A stretch of DNA of 64,000 bases from Limonium bicolor (lineage: Eukaryota; Streptophyta; Magnoliopsida; Caryophyllales; Plumbaginaceae): the NCBI GenBank assembly GCA_023374045.1, contig CM041779.1, forward strand, positions 303,438,167 to 303,502,166, given 5' to 3'. Numbering within the stretch: position 1 is the first letter of the stretch; each line of letters begins with the position of its first letter. Positions 23,069-36,000 of this stretch are shown here, one piece after another. The notes beneath the pieces were generated by a model, which saw only the letters and a list, made by a program, of their open reading frames with translations, was not told where the DNA came from and ran no database searches. The translations under genes and the position numbers were made by a program.

Positions 23069-24654
23069 TGTAACACCCCTGCCATTAATACAAACATTAC
23101 CGTCCAATCTCCTCGTACTTTCAGAGTCATGCAGCGGATACATACTTACATACAATGGGTGATACAATGCCGTTAGTCACCACGCGACTAAAAGGCTAAC
23201 TTATATATACAACATCGGTCTGATGGACCGGAATCCCGAGTACTACACACCATAATACATACTCCATCATCAATCAAATACAACAATGCTCATTCAATAC
23301 TTATCCTCCATAATCCATACAATACAATATACTTAACCGAGTCTACTAAGATCCTTATACAATTAAATATCTTCCAAGCATAATTATCGCTAAGAGTCTA
23401 CATCTACCCTCCTCACAACATTTACTTTCTAAGTACAAGGGTTGTGCCGCCGGTCTCTACCTTGACCACATCGCTTCGGGTACCTGCACTAAAAACGTTC
23501 CCCCTAGGGGGTCAGCTTTCGACTGCGCCTGATAACGCATACCCCGCGTACTAGTGAGGGTCGCCGACCACTTGGTCGAATGCATGCAGTTCATTTCATT
23601 CAAACATAACATGCATACATACTCCTATCACACTACAATAATTACTTACGCAAGCATACATTACATTACACTTCATTACATACAAGGAATACAATATCAA
23701 CTATCCAATACATACTTACCTTCTCGAATTACACATATCATTACATCAATATACAATACTTGTTAGCTTCATTGGTCCACCCGGGTTAATCGGGTGGGGA
23801 TTACTCTTGTACTCGTTACTCCATACATACGCATACATACTCATACTCATACTCATACTTACTTGCTTACTTTCTCTTACTCATGTTAAGTCGTCGGGAC
23901 CTCCGGCCCGGGGAACTACTCGGTCCCACCACCGGGATTTACTTGGTTCACTAATCCAGGATGCTACCCACTTAAGGGATTTGGGCCGTGGACCAGCTTA
24001 AGAACCAGGAATCGGATCCAACCTCTTGTGTCTCCTCATCCTCACGCGTGGCCGAAGCTATATCGGACTTCTACTCATTCCAGTTTACTCACTTAAGTTA
24101 GGAGTTAGGTAGTTAGGAATCAGCAGAAGTCATTCATACAAGCCACACACACAATTACAATGCTCAATACTCATTTATACAAAATACAATACAATACTTA
24201 AGTACAATACAAAATTCGAATACCATTCATCATTATTCATACATTTCATGAATTATACAAACTAGTGTTCAAGACAATAAATATCAAGAACAACATAAGT
24301 CAGGCACAGGTAAGTGCAATATAGTCCGATTCATGCATTTATCTTATTTAGGTGATCAAATAAGCACACAAATTGGGGTAACCAGATTAGGATACAGGGC
24401 ATGAAGAAATCATACCTTTTTCTGCAATTTACTTTACCGGTGCCCTGTTGTTCCTTAGTCCTTATTTGTTCCTCGAGTCCTATTCTTGAACCCCTGGCTA
24501 CATGCCAAACGGTTCAATCAATACTACGCATTACATTACATACATAATTGCTACTCCCGTACTTACCCCGTTGTCCCGTTGTTTCGGTTTCACTTAATGT
24601 TCTTATACTTACACATTGTTTACTTCCTTTAAGTTAGTTTTCTTAATTAACATT

Positions 24655-24735
24655 GGTATACTTACATATATGTACATATGTATATGTGGGTATACACATA
24701 TATACATATATATATACATATATATATATATTATT
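24655..24735. repeat. TA-rich tract, probable core promoter of element 1 LTR (copy at 34620-34692)
   Basis: TATATATA with CATATGTATA interruptions, just downstream of the palindrome array in the reverse-strand sense. A TATA box could be anywhere within it. Confidence 0.5.
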
Positions 24736-24779
24736 TAATTTAATTTAGATTTAAATTTTAATTTTTTTTTGTAAGACCC

Positions 24780-25170
24780 GACCGACCTTACAAGTCCGGT
24801 CCCAAGGTCGGTCGAAGTCAGTAAGGAATTACGCTGGAAAATTTCAGGGCCGACCGACCTTGCAAGTCCGGTCTCAAGGTCGGTCCATTCCAGTAAGTTA
24901 CACGACGGAGAATTTTAGCCCGACCGACCTTGCAAGTCCGGTCGCAAGGTCGGTCCGTTCCAGAAAGTTACAAGACGGGAAAATTTTGAGTCGACCGACC
25001 TTGCAAGTCCGGTCGCAAGGTCGGTCCATTCCAGTAAGTTACATTACGGGAATTTCTTCTGGCCGACCGACCTTGCATGTCCGGTCCCAAGGTCGGTCAA
25101 TTCCAGAAGGTTTCCGTCCCTTGTAAATCTGGGTTCGACCGACCTTGCAAGTCCAGTCCCAAGGTCGGTC
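24780..25170. repeat. U3 palindrome array, element 1 3' LTR: six units at 70-72 bp
   Basis: Each unit has perfect or near-perfect 11-bp arms, GACCGACCTTG and CAAGGTCGGTC, around a 12-base loop containing AGTCCGGTC. Starts are 24780, 24852, 24922, 24993, 25065 and 25137. Spacers contain a CCAGTAAGTTAC-like phrase. Confidence 0.95.
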
Positions 25171-27351
25171 CGGCCCAGTAATTACATTTTTGTTTCTGTT
25201 TTCAGTCCCTTTTCTTACCCATTACTTCCCCATTGTTCCTACACTTAATCCCACATGTTTTAACACTAATTAAACCTCCTAATACCCCTTAGTTCATCCA
25301 CCAAGTTCCTTACTAAATCCATCAATCATCTTACACAATTTCCTCATCTCCTTTCCACACTTACAACAGATGTTCATCCTTCAATGCTACAGATTTTTGT
25401 TCCAACTTCTTACACTCAATACTCCTACTACCAATACCATCATTAGCATCCCAAATACCTTTCCAAACAATTACACATCTATACCCAAGTCCAACATTCA
25501 CTTTACTAGGACTTGTACTCTAATTCTTCCTAGTTCCTCCAATGAAATCCAATACTTCTTGCTACAGATTGTATACTCTCCTAATCACATACCACTACCA
25601 CCATTCCATGGTCATTAACATCTCTACTATCTCCCAATACACACCTTGGTTCTCCCATTCACCAAGTCATCCACACATGTACATATTCTTACCGAAATTT
25701 TGCCATAGTTCATCTACTTTTCCTACTTATCCACACATCTCCTTTCTCATCAATTCATCCCTATTCTAGCCAAACCATAAGGGTTCTACCAGCACACATA
25801 CAAATATAAATTCATCCCAATACACCAATACTCCATCAAATATCAATACTAATACTCATACACAATCATTTGGCTCCAAGGCCTACAATTCACATACTAA
25901 TTTCACAAATACTCAAACTTCCAATACTACAATACCAATACAAGATTTTGGGTTCTTTAGTTAGTTTGCCCATTCCCATTAGTCTAATGCATCAAAATTA
26001 ACATTAGTAAAGGGCTCTTACCTTGAGCTTATAATTCCTTCACTCCTTTTCCAATTCTCCACTTCTTTCTTTCTTGCCCAAATCGGCCATGTGGGGAATG
26101 GAGTTTCCAAACTCCATTCCCATCACCCAATGAACACAAAACAACTAAAATTAATATACTAACCTTTAATTTAATGCTAGTTCATTGAAATGCTTAAAGC
26201 AAGATTTCTAGGGTTTACCTTTGGAGAGTTTTAGAAGGGGTTTTAGCCCTTGGTTCAAGAAGGTGAATCCACCACCATTGCAAGGTTGATATTATGCTCA
26301 AAAGAGAGAGAAAAATAGAGCATTACAAATGGAGCAAAAATTGGTTATGAAGGAAGGTGAAGAAAACATGAGTTTTTCATGTAGATTTTTACCTTGTTGG
26401 AAAGAGGAGACTCCAAGCTCCATAAGGGTGTGCTTTTCTCTTCAAATGGGGAAAACCCATGGAGATGAAATTCACCCTTTTCGAATTTTGAAAAGAGGGA
26501 ATGATAGAGGATGATGAGGGGAGTTCAAATATGTAATTTGTTTTCGATTTGGAGCTTACATGAGGATGGAGCATGAGGTAGAAGGTGGAGTTTCCATGGG
26601 AGCTTCTTGAAGCTCTACAAAATCGCCCAACCAGAGGGAGAGAGGAGGGAGAAATCGGTGGAGGGGGAGAGGAAAGAGAGAGGTGAGTGAGTTGAGAGAG
26701 TGAGGTGAGAGGAAAGTGAATAAAGTAATTCTTTTACTTTATTACTTTTTGCTTTTGCTCTCTTATTTAATTAGCTAGTTACATGTGTGTGTGAGGGGTT
26801 AATTTACCCATTAAAAACCGGCCCCTATATTACTACTGTTTGGAGCGTTTTTTGTCTTTTACAAAAAACGCTCATTATTTTACCCGGTTTAGGTACTATT
26901 CACTAGCCGGGCCCGTTTTCCGGAATTTTCTCGTTTCTTTATTTTTTTATTGGTTATTAAGCTTCCATAAATGCTTAATAATATTTATTTAATGACTTAT
27001 AATTTTTACGGGTTCGTTTGACCACTTAAAATCACGTTTTCGGGTTTTCTCGAAAAACGTGCGTTAAAGCTCTATTAGCGTTTTAATACATTATTTGGAT
27101 CCGTTTTCTTCGGGAGTTGTTCCCATATATTATTTAGGTCTTATTAAACCTTTACGATCCGTATAATACGCTAACCGAGGCCTCATACCTCCTATGGTCA
27201 TTTAACGCTTATTTAGCATTTTTCGCCTTTTAAGCGTTTCTTTATTTCTTTTGGATTTATTTTTCCTTACCAATATTAATTAGGTACCGTTAGGCCCTTA
27301 AATACGTATTAGATTAATTTTAATCCTTATGTTTAAGTTCGGGGTATTTCA

Positions 27352-27365
27352 ATCTACCCCCCTTA
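27352..27365 (-). other. Polypurine tract of element 1
   Basis: Reverse strand AAGGGGGGTAGATT directly before the LTR start TGAAATACC. A near copy of the core occurs inside the element at 28572-28584. Confidence 0.85.
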
Positions 27366-27848
27366 GGAACTTTGTCCTCAAAGTTGTTCGAGGTTTTGGG
27401 ATTACTATACTTACTCATTCATACCCATCTATGCCAAAGGTTATACGTTCCTCCTTCTTACAATTCCTAAATCCATCCCTCAAGGTTCCTACATACCATA
27501 CCATACCAATATACAATAGTTACTCCAATCCGCGCTACTACTAACTATCCGGTTCCTCATTACAAAGTTCATACATACATACAGTGCAAAGCTATCCCCA
27601 AAGCAATGCAATACACATACAATCCCGCAGGCACTCCGGTCATCTCGACGCAGGACTCCTCTATGTCCCGCTGCCTTTGGAATAATACAACATGCTACAC
27701 TACTATCTTCTCCGGTACAAGCTTCTCACAAATTCTTAACCTTCAGTCTAAGAGAAATACTTCACTACTACCAATTAGAAATTTCCTAAAACACATAACT
27801 CCAAGGTCCAATATATATACATTACTTCTATCCTATGTGTGATTCTTG

Positions 27849-27985
27849 TGACCACTTGAGGGGAGCTTCAAGAATCATTCGACCCTGGTGTGATCAGCAC
27901 CAGTGTTGAACTATCCTTCCACTCCAATTTGTGTTCGGCTTCCCTTGATCTGATCAGGATCAAGTTCGACTTCCCACATCAGATT
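27849..27985. other. Conserved non-coding module shared with element 2
   Basis: Aligns with 59836-59972 in the same orientation. Shared phrases include TGTTGAACTATCC, CTTCCACTCCA (CCTCCACTCCA there), TTCCCTTGATCTG and CAGGATCAAGTTCGAC. I estimate roughly three quarters identity by eye. It contains a short inverted repeat, CTTGATC..GATCAAG. Confidence 0.8.
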
Positions 27986-28571
27986 CAACCAAACAAATAA
28001 TTTAATTGTTTTCATTTTCTATCTTTTACTCTTTCTAGTCATGATTACGAATTCATACATCTCCAAAGGATGGAATCAATCATCCTCACTCTACTTCCCA
28101 AATTCTTTACTCCGTGGTTCGATACCTAAATGCTCACTTCATCGACTGTTACTACTTCCATTCATTACTCACCATCATCTCCAATATTCTATCCAAGAAA
28201 TACTATACCTATGAGATTTAGTTGTCTTCAATTACTTCAAATAATTTACCTACGATTCCATTACTCATAAACTTCATTCATCTACTACTCTCATTCATTC
28301 CGTACTACTTCTTCAAAGGCTACAATACTTGTGGAGCTCCGTCCACTGCTCATTACTTTTCTTTTACTAATACTCTTACATCGGTGTTACAAGATGGGTA
28401 TATTCCTCCTATGGTATTTGCATGTCTAATGCCTAGTTACCATAATTACAATATGAATGAGTACTTATGTTTATTTAACATAGTATCAATCATCAATTTG
28501 GTTCTCATTTGTGCTATGCACATTATGGTTTATGTGTTTTATTCACAAAACTTACATTAAGCGGTTTTCAC

Positions 28572-28584
28572 TCTACCCCCCTTA
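28572..28584 (-). other. Internal polypurine-like motif, element 1
   Basis: Reverse strand TAAGGGGGGTAGA, the same core as the terminal polypurine tract 1.2 kb away. Element 2 has a matching pair (57877 and 58372). On the 5' side in element sense it is next to the chromodomain position in both. Confidence 0.6.
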
Positions 28585-28689
28585 AAAGGGATTACACCCA
28601 CGTAATCTACCATATGTTATTATTATTAAACTTTGGTTTAATCAGTCTGGGCAAACTGAAGCGTTTAGCTTCACTACCGTATACTATAC

Positions 28690-28755
28690 AATATGCTCTG
28701 GTCAAAGGGATCTTAACCATACCAATGGTTTAGTCTTTGCACCAAGGATTTCTAT
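28690..28755 (-). pseudogene. Possible chromodomain relic of element 1
   Basis: Reverse-strand ACCATTGGTATGGTTAAG and CCTTTGACCA align with ACCATTAGAATGGTCAAGG and CTTTGGTCAAACCA of the element 2 chromodomain (58500-58575), and TCCTTGG.GCAAAGACTA aligns with the bases before it. A deletion of about 17 bases and stops are present. It lies just inside the internal polypurine-like motif, as in element 2. Confidence 0.4.
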
Positions 28756-31700
28756 ATGAGTTTATTTAACTCATCATTAATTCGGTTCTAGCCTATTAGG
28801 CTTCAAGCCATTAATAGCCATTTTGCTATACTTACTAGGTATATTATTTCCTAGCTAGGGCCCACTAGCTTCTGCTGCGCGACCCTGATACTCGGGTTAT
28901 TCACCCTTCTTGTTATCCTTAATGTGCTATACATCACCTTCTTATCCGTCTATTATGGGAGTAAGGTTTACTAAACAAATACGGTGTTCTTTCACCGTGT
29001 TTGGACTCAATGAGTTTAAGATTTATAACCAGCTCTCTGGTAATCTTCCGCACATGCTATTCGTGCTTCTACGATTATTCGTTAAGTTCCTCTGACTTAT
29101 TGTCAGGCGAGGTTAAGTCACCACTTAACTGTAGTGCTTCCTCTGTTGTCACTAGCTTCTAAATTATACCAGTTCTTCTGGTTCAGTACAAGTGTTCTTT
29201 ACTTGTATGACCTTGCATTTCTATACGTCGGTCCTAGTGACTTTGATATGTCTCCTTTCACCTTTTACTCCAATAGAAATCACATCTTGTGATTGTTAGT
29301 GTGTTGTACACTCTTCGTGCTTCTTTGGCCTTTAGGCCGCATGGTTTGTTGCTAAGCTTGCTCAACTGGCTAGTGCCATGTTCGTGGTGAAAGGAAAGAT
29401 TTACTATGGTTTACATTCTCCATATCCCTAGCCATCTCATTAGATCCTTAGCTGAACAAGTGCAATGCCAAAACACTCAGTCATACAGAGTGTAGAGGCG
29501 TAAACGCTTGACAGTAAGTCACTTATGTGATAGGAAAGAATATTTCTGTGTGTCATCTCATACTTATACTCCGTGTCATTGCTTAACTACTTCCTCATAG
29601 CGGTCGCTTGTTGCGCACCGTATTCTTACTCATTGTACAACATTGTTTTTACTGACTCTGTTACTGTGGTAGTTTCTCTTTAGTCACTGTTACTATCATT
29701 GGCACCATTTCTTATGGTGTGTATACGCTGAGGGTTTCCTATTTTCGTGTATATGACGGTTGTCGTAGCATACCGCAGTATTATAATTCTAATGTGAAGA
29801 TGTTCTTCCACTTTAGGTTTCATATGTAGGTTAGCTTACCTCATATTCCGTCATCATTTGTGATACAATTTACCAAGTATCTTGGTTGACCAAGGATGAG
29901 ATAACTCATCGGGTCATCAGCTCTCTTGAGTGTTAGTCATTCGTGGTGTTCAATGTGTATTCACATAGATTGTTTGACAATTATTGTCTTCCAGTGCTGA
30001 GCATTGGTTATAGGCTCTAGCGGTGTAGTTCTACTTGTATGTACATCACCGGGACATCCCAAGAAACTTCAAGGGTTTTCTGGTCCCGTTCTCCAATTGA
30101 GAGTATTCTATCACTGATAAATGAAAGTTCTTGTTGAGGGGTTTGTCTCCACTCATAGGTCTAATGACAAGGTTTGCTATGTTGGTGTTTACACAATGGT
30201 CCACCACATGTTTGGGTGCATATGGAGTATGCTTACTCCTTTAAGTCGTAATGGTTTGGAAATCTCATTTCCTTATTCCATCACCCCTTAGCAATATCTA
30301 TTGCGTGGTTTTATTGTTATAGTAGATGGAAGCCTTTTCTAAGGGTTCACATCATCACCGCATTGGTGGTCTTCGGTTAACGAGGGGTACCTTTCCTTGG
30401 GTTTCTCGTAGTGTCCAAATGTGGACTAGGCCAACGTTGGCATTATCCTGATTCTTATGCCTCTGTGTACAATTGCTACAGAAGACATGAAGGCAATTAA
30501 CGGCTTGTCAACTGTATACTAGACTGGTACTCTAGTGACAGTGACGCTGAGTTGGCCATTACTACAAGCCACTCAGGATGTTGGGTTTGAACTGATGGTC
30601 CAGTTGTTGATTTCTTGTCGTATGAGACGATATTTCTTGCAAGTCTTGTTAGTAATGGTGTGGGTTTTGCAACCGTTTAAGGTTATACAACGCATCAGGT
30701 TTACGGCTTCTGAGCCTTATTGCTGCGAGCTATGCTCCTTGCAAGCTGCTTGTACATGTTTCCACTCCATGTATACCCCATAGGTTGGAGGTATTGCTGG
30801 GCTCCGTGGTAAGTCGTGACATCACGCTTCCGTTCATAGGAGACTCTTAGGCGATCTGGTGCTGATCAGTGCCTTTGTAGACTAGGGTATCTCCTATCGA
30901 GTGAAATCCCTTCGGTGTCTTAACCGAGTGCTCGTTCCAGCTCCTGTATTCTTGTCTTGACGCTTTGTTTGACTGTTGTTAATCCAGTCACCCTCAAGGA
31001 TTGCTCCTGGGTGTTGTTAGATTATACCGTTACATCAGGCTAACGTTTATGATATGTTGTCCACTGTATCGTCTTGTGGTATTGTACTTGAGTTGTCCCT
31101 TTTTGGGTTATGACGTCTCCCGTCCTTGGGTAGACTGTTTACGCTTGCTCCTAGTACTTGAGACTAGGTTTAAATGTCCTCTTTGATGATGGGTTATATT
31201 TTGTGGTAATCTTGTAATTGCTCTTGGGAGTTCTGTCCCGTTTGTCGAGCATTGTGGTGTTCACGTTAGGCAACTGCCTTACTGTGCTTAGGCTGGGTAT
31301 ACTTCCCAGCTATCACGTATTTGGTGACGTCTTCGAGACATATCCAATGTCTATACTTACTGGTTCGTGCTCCTTGCACTTCTAGTTCTTATTCCTTACC
31401 TTCAGATGGGTTCTCTGAGTTCCTTTATGCTTGATTGTCTGGAGTGTCCAGCTGTTTTGGTTTGAGTTCACTCATGATCCGTAGAACGGAGTTGACTACT
31501 TCCCGTGTGTTGTACACTACATGTATACATACGTGGGGTACCATGTTGATACGTTACCACTTACCCAACTATATGTCAGGCCCGCAAGCTCCTTCAGAGT
31601 GCGATTGTCCCACATCCCGTAATTGGGTACACCCGTAGTGTTCGTCACACGCCTAGGTGAAGTATTCTATTGTCAGCTCCTCTTGTATCATTCTATGATA

Positions 31701-32985
31701 ATCACCGTAATTATGTTGGTTCGGTTTTTAAAATCCAAGGTTTTAAAAGAAGGTTTGTGGTTTTGAAAGAAAACTTGGTTTTGAAAAAAATAATAGCTCG
31801 GTGTTAAAAGATGTTCTTCATGGCATAGCCATGTTGAGGTCTTGACCAAGTCCAGCTTCTTGCTGACCGGTATGTCCTTAATACAAGGGTCAGGCCGTTA
31901 GGCCTTTCCAAGGTTCCATTCTTCCTGTTTTTAGGATACGTGATCCGGTAGTCGCTTCTTTGCGGTCTCAGTACATTACTATGTGCTTGTGGTGTATTAG
32001 TGTTCCTCTACACGCTCCTGTCCTTACTGCACTTGCCGTGGCAAGTGCGTGGTACTGTTGGTTTTTGCTTAAACTTATACCGGTCTTGGTATGGTTTCCA
32101 CTCGTATTTGTTAGTCTTGTTGACTCTTCCCTCGATCTTATTGATCTATAATAGGTATACTCGATCCCTTTGGTAGCTTCTTGGTGGTCTAGACATGGTT
32201 GTCGTAGATCTGGGTCCTTCTCCAATCCTTGGAGATTCCCACTCTATTTGTCTTGTGTTGTTCCTTGTGACTCGTTCCCACACATTTGTGGTGGTTACTG
32301 AGCCTACCTCGTTTAGGCACTACTCTTGTAGTCCTATTGGATTATATCTCATGGTTGTTCTTGTAGTTGTCTGAGCTATATTGGTCAGATATTGCAACCT
32401 TAATGGCGTTGTAGTTTGGAGTTAACCGCTTCCGACTATGTCCTTAGTCAGCTAGCGTACCGTTGGTGGTATTATTCAAGTATTACTATCCCGTAGACTT
32501 GTGTCTCGGGTTCCGTTACTGCTCCTTTTTCCATTTCGTTGCACGGTTAGTGCTTCTTTCCTGCTGCTGGTTGACTAGCTAGGTCTCGCGACTGCTAAGC
32601 ACGTCGCCCCATGCTGTTGTAAGTTACCGCCTCCTTGTGGTTGGAGAGCTCATCCTACCGCTATTAAGTGCGGGTGTTGTGGTTCAACCGGGATCCATCT
32701 CCGGGACTTCCAGTTCTTGGAATCTACTACGTGTCAGTTCTTGTTTACCGTGTGATTGCTTCACAACTGCCAGATCGGGTTTTCCCGAGTATGAGAGGTC
32801 TTTCCTTCTCTCTGGCGTACTTTCCCAAGTTATACAATAGGGTTTGCGGTGGGCGGGACTGGTATTGTAGGTATCCGGTACTCACCGGGAATTCCTAACT
32901 AGCATATCTCTAATGCTAACACTCGGCCATTAGCCCTAAGCTTCTAAGTCCTAACTCGGTATTTCCAGTCATCAAGCGATACTTC

Positions 32986-32997
32986 GCTCTGATACCA
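32986..32997 (-). other. Primer-binding site, tRNA-iMet (element 1)
   Basis: Reverse strand TGGTATCAGAGC, five bases from the LTR end. It matches the complement of plant initiator-Met tRNA. Confidence 0.95.
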
Positions 32998-33002
32998 CTT
33001 TT

Positions 33003-36000
33003 TGTAACACCCCTGCCATTAATACAAACATTACCGTCCAATCTCCTCATGCTTTCAGAGTCATGCAGCGGATACATACTTACATACAATGGGTGATACA
33101 ATGCCGTTAGTCACCCACGCGACTAACAAGGCTACTACTTCTATATACAGCATCGGTCTGATGGACCGGAATCCCGAGTACTACACATCCATAATACAAA
33201 CTCCATTCATCAATCAAATACAACAATGCTCCATTCAATACTTACTCCTCCATAATCCATACAATACAATATACTTAACCGAGTCTACTAGGATCCTTAT
33301 ACAATTATAATATCTCTTCCAAGTTTATACATACTCGCTAAGAGTCTACACCTACCCATTCCTCACAACTATTTACTTTCTAAGTACAAGGGTGTGCCGC
33401 CGGTCTCTTACCATGACCACATCCGCTCCGGGTACCTGCACACTAAAAACGTTCCCCCTAGGGGGTCAGCTTTCGCTGCGCATGATAACCGCATACCCCG
33501 CGTACTAGTGAGGGTACGCCGACTACTTGGTCGAATGCATGCAGTTCATTTTCATTCAAACATACATGCATACATCCTCTTATACACAGTACAATAATAC
33601 TTACGCAAGCATACATACATACAATTCATTACATACAAGGAATACAATATCAACCATCCAATACATACTTACCTTCCACCGAATTACACATACTCATTAC
33701 ATACACAATATACAATACTTGTTAGCTTCATTGGTCCACCCGGGTTAATCGGGTGGGGATTACTCTTGTACTCGTTACTCCATACATACGCATACATACT
33801 CATACTCATACTCATACTCATACTCATACTACTTGCTTACTTTCTCTTACTCATGTTAAGTCGTCGGGATCTCCGGCCCGGGGAACTACTCGGTCCCACC
33901 ACCGGGATTTACTTGGTTCACTAATCCAGGATGCTACCCACTTAAGGGATTTGGGCCGTGGACCAGCTTAAGAACCAGGAATCGGATCCAACCAATTGTG
34001 CCTCCTCATCCTCACGCGTGGCCGAAGCTATATCGGACTTCTACTCATTCCAGTTTACTCACTTAAGTTAGGAGTTAGGTAGTTAGGAATCAGCAGAAGT
34101 CATTCATACAAGCCACATACACAGTTACAATGCTCAATACTCATTTATACAAAATACAATACAATACTTAAGTACAATACAAAATTTGAATACCACTCAT
34201 CATTATTTATACATTTCATGAATTATACAAACTAGTGTTCAAGACAATAAATATCAAGAACAACATAAGTCAGGCACAGTAAGTGCAATATAGTCCGATT
34301 CATGCATTTATCTTATTTAGGTGATCAAATAAGCACACAAATTGGGGTAACCAGATTAGGATACAGGGCATAAAGAAATCATACCTTTTTCTGCAATTTA
34401 CTTTACCGGTGCCCTCTTGTTCCTTAGTCCTTATTTGTTCCTCGAGTCCTATTCTTGAACCCCTGGCTACATGCCAAACGGTTCAATCAATACTACGCAT
34501 TACATTACATACAAAAATTCTACTCCCGTACTTACCCCGTTGTCCCGTTGTTTTGGTTTCACTTAATGTTCTTATACTTACACATTGTTTACTTCCTTTA
34601 AGTTAGTTTTCTTAATTAACATTGGTATACTTACATATATGTACATATGTATATGTGGGTATACACATATATATACATATATATATATATTATTTAATTT
34701 AATTTAGATTTAAATTAATTTTTTTTTGTAAGACCCGACCGACCTTACAAGTCCGGTCCCAAGGTCGGTCGAAGTCAGTAAGGAATTACGCTGGAAAATT
34801 TCAGGGCCGACCGACCTTGCAAGTCCGGTCTCAAGGTCGGTCCATTCCAGTAAGTTACACGACGGAGAATTTTTGCCCGACCGACCTTGCAAGTCCGGTC
34901 GCAAGGTCGGTCCATTCCAGAAAGTTACAAGACGGGAAAATTTTGAGTCGACCGACCTTGCAAGTCCGGTCGCAAGGTCGGTCCATTCCAGTAAGTTACA
35001 TTACGGGAATTTCTTCTGGCCGACCGACCTTGCATGTCCGGTCCCAAGGTCGGTCCATTCCAGAAGGTTTCTGTCCCTTGTAAATCTGGGCTCGACCGAC
35101 CTTGCAAGTCCGGTCCCAAGGTCGGTCCAGCCCAGTAATTACATTTTTGTTTCTGTTTTCAGTCCCTTTTCTTACCCATTACTTCCCCATTATTCCTACA
35201 CTTAATCCCACATGTTTTAACACTAATTAAACCTCCTAATACCCCTTAGTTCATCCACCAAGTTCCTTACTAAATCCATCAATCATCTTACACAATTTCC
35301 TCATCTCCTTTCCACACTTACAACAGATGTTCATCCTTCAATGCTACAGATTTTTGTTCCAACTTCTTACACTCAATATTCCTACTACCAATACCATCAT
35401 TAGCATCCCAAATACCTTTCCAAACAATTACACATCTATACCCAAGTCCAACATTCACTTTACTAGGACTTGTACTCTAATTCTTCCTAGTTCCTCCAAT
35501 GAAATCCAATACTTCTTGCTACAGATTTTATACTCTCCTAATCACATACCACTACCACCATTCCATGGTCATTAACATCTCTACTATCTCCCAATACACA
35601 CCTTGGTTCTCCCATTCACCAAGTCATCCACACATGTACATATTCCTACCGAAATTTTGCCATAGTTCATCTACTTTTCCTACTTATCCACACATCTCCT
35701 TTCTCATCAATTCATCCCTATTCTAGCCAAACCACAAGGGTTCTACCAGCACACATACAAATATAAATTCATCCCAATACACCAATACTCCATCAAATAT
35801 CAATACTAATACTCATACACAATCATTTGGCTCCAAGGCCTACAATTCACATACTAATTTCACAAATACTCAAACTTCCAATACTACAATACCAATACAA
35901 GATTTTGGGTTCTTTAGTTAGTTTGCCCATTCCCATTAGTCTAATGCATCAAAATTAACATTAGTAAAGGGCTCTTACCTTGAGCTTATAATTCCTTCAT

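Larger units (their letters stand above)
23069..27351 (-). repeat. Element 1, 3' LTR
   Basis: Contains, in reverse-strand order, a U3 with GA-rich patches (26330-26730), a pyrimidine-rich stretch on the plus strand (25200-26000), the palindrome array (24780-25170), a TA-rich tract (24655-24735) and a U5 ending TGTTACA at 23069. Its first 690 bases differ from the partner by many one-base indels, while the rest is almost identical. ORFs at 24860-25126, 25370-25618 and 26329-26514 recur in the other LTR and are incidental. Confidence 0.93.
27366..33002 (-). other. Element 1 interior, non-coding or long decayed
   Basis: About 5.6 kb between polypurine tract and primer site. No open frame exceeds 112 codons, and none shows gag, protease, reverse transcriptase, RNase H or integrase motifs on either strand. 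Recognisable points are a module shared with element 2 (27849-27985), a second polypurine-like motif (28572-28584) and a possible chromodomain remnant (28690-28755). The contrast between young LTRs and a dead interior means coding was lost before the last transposition. Confidence 0.75.

Noticed and set aside
24780..25170. CRISPR-like look: regularly spaced palindromic repeats
   Set aside because: The genome is a plant's, spacers are near-identical rather than unique, there are no cas genes, and the array is duplicated in both LTRs.
31968..32225. 85-aa reverse-strand ORF in element 1 where gag or pol might lie
   Set aside because: No zinc knuckle, capsid or enzyme motif; it does not resemble the gag of element 2.
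32986..32997. tRNA-like match (also at 41680, 17649, 63726)
   Set aside because: Only 12-18 bases complementary to tRNA 3' ends; these are primer sites, not tRNA genes.
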